From Bordetella parapertussis (lineage in GTDB: Bacteria; Pseudomonadota; Gammaproteobacteria; Burkholderiales; Burkholderiaceae_B), in assembly GCA_945895265.1 (NCBI GenBank), contig CAMDEF010000011.1, positions 1 through 64,000 of the forward strand: a stretch of DNA of 64,000 nucleotides. The letters are read 5' to 3'. Both the position numbers and the translations under genes were made by a program. Within the stretch, counting starts at the first letter, position 1, and each line of letters begins with the position of its first letter. The notes under the pieces are model-generated. The model saw only the letters and a list, made by a program, of their open reading frames with translations. It was not told the DNA's origin and searched no databases. Positions 12,671 through 20,970 of this stretch are shown one piece after another.

Positions 12671-12672
12671 CT

Positions 12673-12960
12673 TTGCGTACCTTAATCATCTGCCCAAGTA
12701 TCCTAGAAAAACTTAAAAACAAACATCAAGTTTCTCGCCGAGAGGTCGAGCAATGTTTTGAAAATCGTTGTGGTGTTTACTTTGAAGATAATCGGGAAGA
12801 TCACCAGACCGATCCCCCAACTCTGTGGTTCGTCGCCCAGACCAATCACAATCGCTTATTAAAGGTGGTTTTTCTAGTTTTGGATGGCAATGTACATATT
12901 AAGTCGGCGTATGAGGCTAACAGCATTGAGGTTTCTATCTACGAAGAGCTTGGAAAATAG
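12673..12960 (+). CDS. BrnT-like toxin
   Basis: Probable RelE/BrnT-fold ribonuclease toxin; family members are sometimes annotated as ADP-ribosyl-dinitrogen-reductase hydrolase. The homologous part begins at MRTLIICPSILEKLKNKH, so I place the start at the TTG at 12673 and not at the ATG at 12577, which adds 32 residues unlike the family. The core reads SRREVEQCFENR, DPPTLWFVAQTN and LLKVVFLVLDG. It ends 9 bp before the antitoxin gene. Toxin-first order is typical for BrnT-BrnA. The start codon is uncertain because no ribosome binding site is visible. Confidence 0.6.
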   Translation: MRTLIICPSILEKLKNKHQVSRREVEQCFENRCGVYFEDNREDHQTDPPTLWFVAQTNHNRLLKVVFLVLDGNVHIKSAYEANSIEVSIYEELGK

Positions 12961-12969
12961 TTCGTTTTT

Positions 12970-13350
12970 ATGACAAAGATGACGACAAAGATCACGATGA
13001 AAGAAAAGAAAATATTGGGTACCGAGCAAGCGTGGGATTCGCGCGCGCTTGGTTGCGATGTCAAATATGCAAAGCGTGCTAAGCCTGATTACGCGCTTGC
13101 AATTGATGAGTCGCTTGGGTTACAGATGATCTCGATTCGTCTGAATCAAGAGCTTATCGCAGCTTTTAAAGTGATTGGTGAGCATCACGGCGTGGGTTAT
13201 CAGCCACTGATGAGAGACGCATTGCAGCGGTTTGCTACGGCAGAACTAAAATCGATTGTGAGCTCTGGTTTGGCAGCACAGAAGAAAAAATATATTGCTC
13301 CGACGAAAACTGTTGGCGGTAGTTCTAAGCCAATTAAGAAGGCGGCCTAA
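12970..13350 (+). CDS. BrnA-like antitoxin (CopG/Arc type)
   Basis: A 126-residue basic protein. The motif SRALGCDVKYAKRA (residues about 20-33) is typical of antitoxins paired with BrnT-like toxins. A ribbon-helix-helix follows, with the strand LQMISIRLNQELI and the helices AAFKVIGEHHGVGYQPLMRDAL. The tail beyond residue 100 is lysine-rich and probably disordered. It should bind the upstream toxin and repress the pair. It begins 9 bp after the toxin stop codon. Confidence 0.65.
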   Translation: MTKMTTKITMKEKKILGTEQAWDSRALGCDVKYAKRAKPDYALAIDESLGLQMISIRLNQELIAAFKVIGEHHGVGYQPLMRDALQRFATAELKSIVSSGLAAQKKKYIAPTKTVGGSSKPIKKAA

Positions 13351-13376
13351 CCTTTTAGTGAATGAACTGATCCCCA

Positions 13377-13913
13377 ATGACACCCACTCAGCCCGCAGTG
13401 CTTGTTCGCGATAGTCTTGAAGCCGACGTAGCGGCCATTCAAGCGATTTATGCTCACCATGTTTTGCACGGTACGGCGTCGTTTGAGTTGACGCCTCCTA
13501 CCCTTGACGACATGCGACAGCGCCGCGCCGATGTTGTCGCAAAAAATCTGCCTTATTTGGTGGCTGAACAAAATGGGGTGGTGGTGGGCTACGCCTATGT
13601 CACGCTGTATCGCCCGCGCCCGGCCTATCGGTTTACGGTTGAAGATTCGGTTTATGTGCGCGAAGGATTAGCTGGGCAGGGGATCGGTAGCCTGCTGCTC
13701 GCTGAAATTATCAAGATTTGTATGGTGAAAGGCTATCGGCAGTTGATGGCGGTAGTTGGGGATGCGAGCCCGCCCTCGGTGAGTTTGCATGAGCGCCACG
13801 GTTTTACGCTTGCCGGTACGTTTAAAGCGGTAGGCTATAAGTTTGGTGCCTGGCGCGACACGGCGATGTTGCAAAGGTCGTTAGGTGACGGGGATTTGAC
13901 TGACCCAACATAA
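13377..13913 (+). CDS. GNAT acetyltransferase, phosphinothricin type
   Basis: A 178-residue GNAT enzyme close to the Pat/Bar (phosphinothricin or methionine-sulfone N-acetyltransferase) group. It shows VRDSLEADVAAIQAIYAHHVLHGTAS-like N-terminal sequence, the strand FTVEDSVYVREG, the acetyl-CoA loop GLAGQGIGSLLL at about residues 98-109, and the C-terminal LHERHGFTLAGTFKAVGYKFG with the W(R)DTAMLQR ending. These enzymes detoxify amino-acid analogues by N-acetylation. It is a single gene 26 bp after the antitoxin. Confidence 0.85.
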   Translation: MTPTQPAVLVRDSLEADVAAIQAIYAHHVLHGTASFELTPPTLDDMRQRRADVVAKNLPYLVAEQNGVVVGYAYVTLYRPRPAYRFTVEDSVYVREGLAGQGIGSLLLAEIIKICMVKGYRQLMAVVGDASPPSVSLHERHGFTLAGTFKAVGYKFGAWRDTAMLQRSLGDGDLTDPT

Positions 13914-13916
13914 AAC

Positions 13917-13986
13917 ATCCGGTTTATTTATTTTTTTACCTTTATTTCATTGGTCAATATATAATTAATATCCGGTTAATTATAAT
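13917..13986 (+). promoter_or_regulatory. AT-rich promoter with direct repeat
   Basis: ATCCGGTTTATT (13917-13928) and ATCCGGTTAATT (13970-13981) are direct repeats 53 bp apart, in an AT-rich gap. TATAAT occurs at 13960-13965 with TTTACC at 13935-13940 as a possible -35 (19-bp spacer), and again at 13981-13986. The repeats flank the candidate promoter and could bind the ribbon-helix-helix-like protein encoded just downstream. Confidence 0.4.
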
Positions 13987-13995
13987 AAACTGATC

Positions 13996-14454
13996 ATGAG
14001 TACAAACAAGATCACGCCAGTTCCTCAGTCTCTCTTTGACGATTTAGATCTTGAATTGCCTGCACTTGATCCCTCAGACCAAGTCGCGGGGCATGCCGAG
14101 TCAACTCAAACCGCTGCTCAAGCTCTCTTGGCTCAGCCGGCTAAGAAGCCCAAAAAACACCAATCGCACAAAAGTCAACCAGCGCTCAGTGCTGCCGCGC
14201 TGGCGGGGCAAGCCTTTTTACCCGGTTTATCCAGACGAGGGCGTCCGCGCTTAAAAACGCCTATTTCAGCAGTCGAGCGCACTGCCGAGCACCGTCGCAA
14301 GCGCCTTGATGCGGGCGCAAAGCGGCTTGAAATGATTTTGGATCGCGAGGTCTCGATCGCGCTTGATGCTTTGGCTGAGCATCTTAAAGAACCTCGCAGT
14401 GAGGTGATTTCAACCTTGATTTTGAAGGCGGCGGCGCGCGTCTTAAAGCGCTAG
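13996..14454 (+). CDS. Small protein with RHH-like C-terminus
   Basis: I do not recognise this 152-residue protein. The first 90 residues are Ala/Gln/Pro/Lys-rich and look disordered. The last 55 residues (HRRKRLDAGAKRLEMILDR then SIALDALAEHLKEPRSEVIS) fit a ribbon-helix-helix DNA-binding fold: a strand followed by two helices separated by a short turn. It stands alone, with its own AT-rich promoter region carrying two direct repeats. A transcriptional regulator or an orphan antitoxin are both possible. Confidence 0.5.
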   Translation: MSTNKITPVPQSLFDDLDLELPALDPSDQVAGHAESTQTAAQALLAQPAKKPKKHQSHKSQPALSAAALAGQAFLPGLSRRGRPRLKTPISAVERTAEHRRKRLDAGAKRLEMILDREVSIALDALAEHLKEPRSEVISTLILKAAARVLKR

Positions 14455-14518
14455 CCGCGTTTCCTGGTGTTTAGATCGTTTCAAGGAGCGTGACCACGGT
14501 CGCCGTGCACAGCCCGGG

Positions 14519-14926
14519 TTAGCGCACGCCGCCACGGTTAGCTGGGCCACCGCGGTTGGGACCCGCGCCCGGGCCTTTGGCACCTTCGCGCTCAAGGCCA
14601 CCGCGTCCAACACCGGCGCGACCAGCGCCCACGCCCGGGGCCGCACCAACACCGGGTGCACCGACGCCCGGCGCCCCTACACCAGGCGCCACGCCGACCC
14701 CTGGCGCACCAACGCCAACCCCAGGCGCAACTCCAACGCCCGGCGCACCAACGCCTGCGCCCGGCAGAACCCCAACTCCTGGTGCGCCAACATCAACTGG
14801 GCGTGCCACACAGCGAACCGGTACGCCGGGGCTCGTGCAATAGACGACTTGAGCGCTTGCTGTTTGGACTTGTAAGGTCAACCCAAGGGCAGAGACCATT
14901 AAGGCTTTCGTGAGGATATTTTTCAT
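14519..14926 (-). CDS. Secreted elastin-like Gly-Val-Pro repeat protein
   Basis: A 135-residue protein with a clear signal peptide ([19 protein letters not shown], cleavage after ASA). A short domain with two cysteines follows ([17 protein letters not shown]). About 60 residues are then built of [16 protein letters not shown] units, and a Gly/Arg/Asn-rich tail ends RGGVR. The repeat composition resembles elastin-like or low-complexity cell-surface proteins. No enzymatic domain is present and the function is unknown. The reverse strand contains proline-rich open frames that are only shadows of this repeat. Confidence 0.6.
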   Translation of the reverse strand: MKNILTKALMVSALGLTLQVQTASAQVVYCTSPGVPVRCVARPVDVGAPGVGVLPGAGVGAPGVGVAPGVGVGAPGVGVAPGVGAPGVGAPGVGAAPGVGAGRAGVGRGGLEREGAKGPGAGPNRGGPANRGGVR

Positions 14927-15085
14927 GATGTTCTTCCAAAAGGTGGAGTTGTCGAAGTGAGTGAGCTATCGCTGTGATGAAAAAATCGTTGTCCGTATGT
15001 TACGTGCACTGTTGTCGCTGGGCCACGCAAGAGCTCGCATCACACCACCGAGCTAGGCGCCTTTTCAAAAACACAAAACGCAAAC

Positions 15086-15147
15086 AAAGCCCTTTGCACG
15101 CAAAGACGGTTTTTAAAAGGATAAAAACAGCGCAAAGGGGGCTTTTT
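15086..15147 (+). promoter_or_regulatory. Leader hairpin before the NusG-like gene
   Basis: AAAGCCCTTTGC (15086-15097) can pair with GCAAAGGG...CTTT (15132-15145), with a two-base bulge, a 34-base loop and a following run of five T. It could be a terminator or an attenuator in the leader of the NusG/RfaH-like gene. No JUMPstart/ops element (GGCGGTAG) was found nearby. The stretch 14927-15085 shows no gene. Confidence 0.4.
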
Positions 15148-15244
15148 GGCGCGATTTATGGACAACTATGACTCAAAATACTCGTTGTTCAAAAAAATAC
15201 TGAATGTTCATAGTGGTAAACCATTTGGCGTATTAAAACACTCT

Positions 15245-15784
15245 ATGACCTCTGCTGCAGAACACGCTATTCACTTCGAAGCCCGCACTTGGTGGTATGT
15301 GATACACACCAAGCCCAAGCAAGAGGCGCGGGCACTGCTTAACCTCTCTAATCAGGGCTATGAGTGCTTTTTGCCTATGCATAAAAAACAAGTCGTCAGA
15401 CGCTCTGCGGTCGTGACGCAGGCCGAACCCTTGTTTTCGCGCTACCTGTTTATACAGTTGGATACCAATTTATCTGGCAAAAGCTGGGGTCCGATACGCT
15501 CGACCCTAGGCGTGTCGAAATTAGTCGTGTTTGGCAGCGAACCCGCCCGTGTTGACTCTGGCCTCATCCACCTCTTTAAACAGCGCGAATTAAGGGTGAC
15601 TGATCAAGTGACCCCCTTATTTAAAACTGGTGATCAGGTGGTGATCGCGCAAGGGCCATTCGCTGGCTTAAATGCCATCTTTCAAATGAGCGATGGCGAA
15701 ATGCGCGCGATGGTACTGATCGATGTGTTGAATCAGGTTAGCAAACTCAAACTCCCTTTAGCGGATTTACGCCGTGTCGCGTGA
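15245..15784 (+). CDS. NusG/RfaH-like specialised antiterminator
   Basis: A paralogue of NusG that binds RNA polymerase and suppresses termination in a target operon. The NGN domain covers the first 125 residues (TWWYVIHTKPKQEARAL, GYECFLPMHKK and PLFSRYLFIQLD). The C-terminal KOW-like part has FKTGDQVVIAQGPFAGL. I prefer the ATG at 15245 because family members begin just before the WYV strand; an ATG at 15158 would add 29 unrelated residues, and neither start has a good ribosome binding site. Such proteins usually stand first in capsule or LPS loci, which fits the capsule-type genes that follow. Confidence 0.7.
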   Translation: MTSAAEHAIHFEARTWWYVIHTKPKQEARALLNLSNQGYECFLPMHKKQVVRRSAVVTQAEPLFSRYLFIQLDTNLSGKSWGPIRSTLGVSKLVVFGSEPARVDSGLIHLFKQRELRVTDQVTPLFKTGDQVVIAQGPFAGLNAIFQMSDGEMRAMVLIDVLNQVSKLKLPLADLRRVA

Positions 15785-15832
15785 GCATGGGTGATCAGCT
15801 ACCTCGCTCGCCAGAGTGGTCGCCATGACCCC

Positions 15833-16627
15833 ATGACCAAACCAAGTCCCAATATGAATCCCCGCGCTGCACAAACCATTTTGATCACCGGTGCCTCGGG
15901 TAGCATCGGTAACGCCTTAGCAAAAGCCTACGCTGCGTCGGGCATCACATTGATCTTGCACGGCCGCAACGAAAGCAAACTTGAGCAAACCGCGCAAGCC
16001 TGCAGGGATCAAGGTGCTCACGTGGTGAAGGGCGTGTTTGATATTACCGACACCAACACCTTACAAAACTGGGTGCAAGAAATAGACGCCTTGCACCCAA
16101 TTGATTTGTTGATTGCTAATCAAGGCATGAACATCAACATCGGCCCAGAAGGCAAGGGCGAGTCTTGGGAGCAAACCAATCTACTGCTCGACGTGAACCT
16201 GCGCGCTTCAATGGCGATGGTGCACGCAGCCTTACCCGGCATGCGCAAGCGCGGGCATGGGCAGCTAGTGTTGATCAGTTCGTTGGCCGCGTACTTTGGC
16301 TTGCCGTTAACACCAGCCTATAGCGCGTCGAAAGCCGGCTTAAAAGCCTATGGCGAAGGCCTGCGCGGTTGGCTTGCCCCCGAAGGCGTAGGCGTCACTG
16401 TGATCATGCCAGGCTACGTGAAATCAGACATGTGCGACGCTATGCCTGGGCCTAAAACCTTAGTCTGGTCACCTGACAAAGCCGCCAGGGTCATGAAGCA
16501 GGGCATCGATAAAAACAAAGCACGCATTACCTTTCCGTTTTTTGTGTCGTTTGAGACTTGGTTATTGGCCGTGCTGCCCGCATCTTGGTCGCTGAAGATT
16601 TTGAAGCTGGCTGGGTACCATGTTTGA
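15833..16627 (+). CDS. SDR oxidoreductase, WcbP-like capsule type
   Basis: A 264-residue short-chain dehydrogenase. The Rossmann motif TGASGSIG is near residue 20, NAG is replaced by NQG near 100, and catalytic SS...YSASK are near 150-170. A hydrophobic C-terminal stretch (FPFFVSFETWLLAVLPA) suggests membrane association. This form, followed by an LTA-synthase/sulfatase-like gene, is the wcbP-wcbQ arrangement of Burkholderia-type capsule loci. The start at 15833 is one of three possible ATG codons. The gene is intact although its neighbour is not. Confidence 0.75.
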   Translation: MTKPSPNMNPRAAQTILITGASGSIGNALAKAYAASGITLILHGRNESKLEQTAQACRDQGAHVVKGVFDITDTNTLQNWVQEIDALHPIDLLIANQGMNINIGPEGKGESWEQTNLLLDVNLRASMAMVHAALPGMRKRGHGQLVLISSLAAYFGLPLTPAYSASKAGLKAYGEGLRGWLAPEGVGVTVIMPGYVKSDMCDAMPGPKTLVWSPDKAARVMKQGIDKNKARITFPFFVSFETWLLAVLPASWSLKILKLAGYHV

Positions 16628-16658
16628 GATGAGCGATGGGTGGCGCAGGCGCCCCTAG

Positions 16659-17849
16659 TTAGCAAGGTTATTTAGTAATGCTATTTTTGCCTGTTTAATT
16701 GTGGTCAATCACGCTAAGTATCAATCCTTGCGCGAGTTTTTTGTGTATCAAGACAATGACTATTTTTTTGATTGTCTGAGGCACCCGCGGTTGTATTTTC
16801 CGTTCTTAGGATTCGTACCCACCGCGTTCACCTTCTTGGCAATTGCCTTGGCCCTGTGGGCAGGGCTCACGCTTGAAACGCCCCTCACGCAACGAGAGAG
16901 CGTACTGGCTGTTTGGGTTGGCCTCTTATTTGTGTTGGTGCTTGCCTGCGCGTTACTGCAATACGGTGCGAGCAGCGTGACTTCACTGCACTTTGACCCA
17001 GAACGCGATCTCTCAGTCAAAGGCTTTTTTGGCGCCTATTGGCTGTACCGCCGCGCCGAGCAACTGCCAAGTGTCGATCTCACGAAGCGCTCATCCTTAC
17101 CCAAGCCCTCGGCCTTTAAAACTTCACGTGTGCCCCCCAATATTGTCGTGATTCAAAGCGAATCGTTTTTTGACCCAAGGCGCGTGTACCCGCAGGTTAA
17201 GCCCGAGGTCTTGCAACACTTTGATCGAGTCAGACGCGAGGCCGATCTTTACGGCTTGTTTGAAGTGCCCGCCTGGGGGGTCAATACCGCGCGCACCGAG
17301 TTTTCATTTTTAACCGGTGTTGATGTCTTGAAGCTGGGTGTTGATCGCTTTAACCCGTATCGGCGCCTCATCAATTTTGGCGTGCCCTCGTTGGCCCGGT
17401 TGCTTCAACAGCAGGGCTATCGCACCATCTGCGTGCATCCGTACCCTGCAAGTTTTTACAAACGCGACAAACTGTTTCCGATGCTGGGCTTTGATCAGTT
17501 TGTGGATATCAGCGAGTTTGAGGTCGTCACAAAGCAGCACAAGGGCGATTGCCATTTTGTGGGTGACGAGGTGGTGGCCGATAAAGTGCTTGAGTTGCTT
17601 GGTCAAGAATCCGAGCAACCCACTTTTGTGTTTGTCATCACCATGGAGAATCACGGCCCCTTGCATTTAGAAAGCCTGCCCGATTCAGACAAGCAAGAGT
17701 GGCTCACCGAACCCTTGCCCGAGGGCTGCGAAGATTTAGGCGCTTACTTGCGCCACTTAGGTCATGCCGATCCTCTGTCACCTCGCCATTGAGCCTACCG
17801 AAACTTGGCGGCGCACCAGTTTGCAGCCGAAATCCTAAAGCTCGGTTAG
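16659..17849 (+). pseudogene. Gutted LTA-synthase/sulfatase-like gene (WcbQ-like)
   Basis: Remnant of a membrane-bound alkaline-phosphatase-superfamily enzyme of the LTA synthase type. The piece starts inside the usual N-terminal membrane region (HAKYQSLREFF). It keeps two hydrophobic segments and the sulfatase strand PPNIVVIQSESFFDP with its metal-site serine region. It runs to YLRHLGHADPL and hits TGA at 17790. In the same frame the true C-terminus resumes at once, AYRNLAAHQFAAEILKLG, to TAG at 17847. About 100 residues with the distal metal ligands (DH motif) and the N-terminal helices are missing. It follows the SDR by 31 bp. Confidence 0.75.
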
Positions 17850-17928
17850 AGTGGTTTCAGTAGCTAAAGCAAGGGATACTACTAAGCCCCAAAACAAGCT
17901 CTTTGCCCTACCATAGACCCTTAGGACA

Positions 17929-17974
17929 CTGAAAACGCATTTTTTACGTTTTTAAACGTTTAGGCGCTGAAAAC
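17929..17974 (+). promoter_or_regulatory. Operator-like site upstream of dctP
   Basis: A palindrome ACGTTT-TT-AAACGT (17946-17959) is flanked by two direct copies of CTGAAAAC (17929-17936 and 17967-17974). It lies about 90 bp before the TRAP receptor gene. The arrangement suggests a regulator site for the transporter operon. No regulator gene is adjacent. Confidence 0.35.
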
Positions 17975-18046
17975 ACTCAATATTTATGCGCGCCGCAGGC
18001 TTCTTTGCTCGTCACACTTAATTGTTCAAATTCGGAGATCTCTAAC

Positions 18047-19027
18047 ATGAATCGTATCGGACGTATTACTTTGGCAGTCGCTGGAGCCCTAACCTTAGGT
18101 TTAGCGTCCGTGACGCATGCGCAGGTCGTCATGCGTAACAGCGTCTCGATTGCACAAAACTCACACCAAGGCAATGGTATTGACGTGTTGGCGCAAGAAG
18201 TTGAAAAGGGCACCAAAGGTCGTATCATTATTAAGAACTTCTTTTCAGGCAGCTTGGGTGGCGAGCGTGAAAGTATCGAGTCTGTTCAATTAGGTACCCA
18301 AGAATTAACAGGTACCAGCACCGGGCCGATTCCTAATTTTGTGCCGGCCGTCAAAATTTTAGATATTCCTTTCTTGTTTCGCGACAAGGCACATGCGCGC
18401 GCAGTGCTTGACGGCCCGATTGGCCAGGCACTGTTAAAAGAGTTTGACAGCAAAGGCTTCAAAGCCTTGGCCTGGTCTGAAAACGGCGTACGTCACATGA
18501 CAAATAACAAGCGCCCGATCAACCTGCCTGATGATTTGAAAGGCCTCAAGATGCGCACGATGGAAAACCCCGTGCACGTGGCTGCCTACAAAGGCTTTGG
18601 CATCATCACAACGCCAATGGCTTTTCCTGAGGTCTTTACCGCGCTGCAGCAAGGTGTTGTGGACGGTCAAGAAAACCCCTTGTCAGTGATTATGGCGGCT
18701 AAGTTTGAGCAAGTTCAAAAGTACATGACCTTGACTGCCCACGTGTACAGCCCAGCTCTGTTGTTGATGAACAAAGCGTCGTTTGACAAACTGTCGGCTG
18801 CTGATCAAAAAGTGTTTCTGGATGCCGCCAAACTGGCCGCAGCTGCAACGCGTGCTCGCGTGGACAAGGATGATGCCAGTGGCGTAGCTGACCTGCGTGC
18901 TAAGGGAATGAACATTATCGAGAACTTTGATAAAGCTGCCTTTGTCGCTAAATTAGCCCCAGTATTTACCCAGTTTGAAAAAGAGTTTGGCAAAGACAAA
19001 ATCGATGCGATTCGTAATTACAAGTAA
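18047..19027 (+). CDS. dctP: TRAP transporter substrate-binding protein
   Basis: Periplasmic receptor of a TRAP carboxylate transporter, 326 residues. The ATG at 18047 is chosen because GGAG stands 9 bp before it and a signal peptide follows (MNRIGRITLAVAGALTLGL, cleavage near THAQ). Family motifs are VEKGTKGRI, the arginine-containing GLKMRTMENPVH near residue 170 that salt-bridges the substrate carboxylate, and VVDGQENPLSVI near 210. The substrate is a small carboxylate that cannot be named. It is followed by a terminator-like hairpin and then dctQ and dctM. Confidence 0.92.
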   Translation: MNRIGRITLAVAGALTLGLASVTHAQVVMRNSVSIAQNSHQGNGIDVLAQEVEKGTKGRIIIKNFFSGSLGGERESIESVQLGTQELTGTSTGPIPNFVPAVKILDIPFLFRDKAHARAVLDGPIGQALLKEFDSKGFKALAWSENGVRHMTNNKRPINLPDDLKGLKMRTMENPVHVAAYKGFGIITTPMAFPEVFTALQQGVVDGQENPLSVIMAAKFEQVQKYMTLTAHVYSPALLLMNKASFDKLSAADQKVFLDAAKLAAAATRARVDKDDASGVADLRAKGMNIIENFDKAAFVAKLAPVFTQFEKEFGKDKIDAIRNYK

Positions 19028-19061
19028 TTGCAGCAAACTCGTAGCTGATGAAATGTAAATT

Positions 19062-19097
19062 CAAGCGCGGCACACCAGTGGCGCGCTTGTTTTTTTT
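19062..19097 (+). terminator. Intrinsic terminator/attenuator between dctP and dctQ
   Basis: CAAGCGCG (19062-19069) and CGCGCTTG (19082-19089) make a perfect 8-bp stem followed directly by eight T residues (19090-19097). It ends 11 bp before dctQ. Partial termination here would give more receptor than membrane subunits, a common need in receptor-dependent transporters. Confidence 0.85.
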
Positions 19098-19108
19098 AGA
19101 AGAACAAG

Positions 19109-19603
19109 ATGAAAAATATTCTGCTTGCTGTTGAAAGCGTCACGACTAAGTTCTCGTTGTTTATTGCATGTCTGATGATGGCCATTGCGGCAACTCTGGG
19201 CGTGTTTCAAGTCGTGATGCGGTTCATATTAGAAATCCCCGCTGAGTGGACCGAAGTGTTGATTCGCTTTAGTTTGGTGTGGATGGTATTTATGGGCGTC
19301 CCTTATGCGTTTAGGGTAGGGGCGATGGTAAGCGTTGATGTGTTGTATCGATTGGTGGGCGCGCGTGGCAAGCGGTTTTTTGATTTTGTGACAAGTGTGG
19401 CTGCACTGACGCTGGTGGCAGTCATTATTTGGTGGGGATGGGACTACTCAATGCGAGGCCGAGTGCAGACTGTCATTGGTCTTGAATCCATTTCGATGTT
19501 CTGGGCTTACTTAGCTTTGCCTGTCGGTGGGCTGTTTTGTGTCCCTGCGATCATTGCAAACTACTTTGACCCTCAGCGTAATGAATTGGAGAATGCGCAA
19601 TGA
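19109..19603 (+). CDS. dctQ: TRAP transporter small membrane subunit
   Basis: A 164-residue protein with four hydrophobic segments (about residues 13-35, 48-66, 88-107 and 128-150), the usual DctQ layout. The family signature WTEVLIRFSLVWMVFMG appears near residue 45. It pairs with DctM in the inner membrane. Its stop overlaps the dctM start by four bases (ATGA), indicating translational coupling. Confidence 0.9.
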   Translation: MKNILLAVESVTTKFSLFIACLMMAIAATLGVFQVVMRFILEIPAEWTEVLIRFSLVWMVFMGVPYAFRVGAMVSVDVLYRLVGARGKRFFDFVTSVAALTLVAVIIWWGWDYSMRGRVQTVIGLESISMFWAYLALPVGGLFCVPAIIANYFDPQRNELENAQ

Positions 19604-20874
19604 GTTTGACCATGCTAATTACGATGTTGCTGTGTTTTCTACTTACAGTGTCTGTGGCTGTCTCGATCGGCTTGGCTGCGATTCTGGGGATACAAATTGG
19701 CAACGTCAATATGCTTGTCGCCGTCAAAGAGATGTTCAACTCGTTGAACAAATTTCCGTTGGCGGCGATTCCGTTTTTTATTCTGGCTGGCAACTTAATG
19801 GAGACGGGTGGCATCTCGCGTCGCTTAGTTGAGTTTGCCAAGAGTATCGTGGGTGGTGTGCAGGGCGGCTTGCCCATGACTTGTGTGCTGACCTGCATGA
19901 TTTTTGCAGCAGTCTCAGGCTCGAGCGTTGCAACAACTTTTGCCATTGGTGCCATCTTGATCCCCGCCTTGGTTAAACACGGCTACCCGCCTAATTACGC
20001 TGCAGCCCTGCAAGCAACCAGTGCAGAACTTGGCGTGGTGATTCCGCCCTCGATCCCAATGATTTTGTACGGTGTCGCGGCTGAAGTTTCAATTGGCGAG
20101 TTGTTTATCGCAGGTTTTGGACCTGGCATTTTTATCGGCGTGTCTTTGATGCTGTTTGTGCATCTTTATTGCCGCTTTAAAGGGTGGGGCAAAAATGATG
20201 GCGTGGGCCGTTTGACTTTTGGTCGTGCCACTATCGAGGCAGCTTGGGCGTTACTGATGCCAGTCATTATCCTCGGTGGCATCTACGGTGGCGTATTTAC
20301 GCCAACAGAAGCGTCTGCGGTTGCCGTGTTTTACGCCTTGCTCGTGGGTGTGGTGATGTATGGCGAAATCAAATTTCGCGATATCTTGCCCATCCTTAAA
20401 AAGTCGGTTGTATCCAGCGCAGTGATCATGTTCATTATCGCGAATGCTGGCTTATTCGCCTTCTTGTTAACACGCGCAGGCGTGCCCGATGCAATCGGTC
20501 GCTGGCTTGAAGCAGTCTTGCAATCACCCGCCATGTTCTTGCTGGGCGTGAATGCCGCGCTGTTTATCATCGGGATGTTTATCGAGACCGGTGCCGCGAT
20601 TATCGTTCTGGCTCCGATCTTGGCACCCGTTGCGATCCACTTCGGCATCGACCCCGTGCACTTTGGTTTGGTGATGGTGGTCAACCTGGCGCTCGGCATG
20701 ATCACTCCACCTTTTGGCGTGAACCTGTTTGCCGCGTGTACGGTCGCTAAGCTGTCTCTCGATCAAGTCATCAGCCGCCTGTGGCCGTTCGTGATCGTGG
20801 TGTTGTGCTGCTTGATGGTGATCACCTACGTGCCCGTGCTGTCACTGGGCTTGAGGGATTTGGTTTATCGGTAA
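19600..20874 (+). CDS. dctM: TRAP transporter large membrane subunit
   Basis: A 424-residue polytopic protein, the ion-coupled translocation channel of the TRAP system. It carries the repeated motifs ATSAELGVVIPPSIPMILYG near residue 140 and VNLALGMITPPFGVNLF near 360, which mark the two halves of the DctM fold. There are about twelve hydrophobic segments. It is the last gene of the dctPQM operon, with a terminator after it. Confidence 0.93.
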   Translation: MSLTMLITMLLCFLLTVSVAVSIGLAAILGIQIGNVNMLVAVKEMFNSLNKFPLAAIPFFILAGNLMETGGISRRLVEFAKSIVGGVQGGLPMTCVLTCMIFAAVSGSSVATTFAIGAILIPALVKHGYPPNYAAALQATSAELGVVIPPSIPMILYGVAAEVSIGELFIAGFGPGIFIGVSLMLFVHLYCRFKGWGKNDGVGRLTFGRATIEAAWALLMPVIILGGIYGGVFTPTEASAVAVFYALLVGVVMYGEIKFRDILPILKKSVVSSAVIMFIIANAGLFAFLLTRAGVPDAIGRWLEAVLQSPAMFLLGVNAALFIIGMFIETGAAIIVLAPILAPVAIHFGIDPVHFGLVMVVNLALGMITPPFGVNLFAACTVAKLSLDQVISRLWPFVIVVLCCLMVITYVPVLSLGLRDLVYR

Positions 20875-20888
20875 GTGGTGTGAGCTTG

Positions 20889-20920
20889 CCGCGCGCTCTT
20901 TGAGGGGAGTGCGCGGTTTG
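20889..20920 (+). terminator. Terminator of the TRAP operon
   Basis: CCGCGCGCTC (20889-20898) pairs with GAGTGCGCGG (20907-20916), with one G-T wobble and an 8-base loop, followed by TTTG. The stem is strong and the T run short. Confidence 0.6.
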
Positions 20921-20970
20921 CTTGGGCTGACCGAATACTTCGCACCATGTAAGTTTTCGTTATTCAAAAT

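Noticed and set aside
14556..14843. Proline-rich open frames on the plus strand
   Set aside because: They are the reverse reading of the Gly-Val-Pro repeat gene on the minus strand, which has a signal peptide and natural stop.
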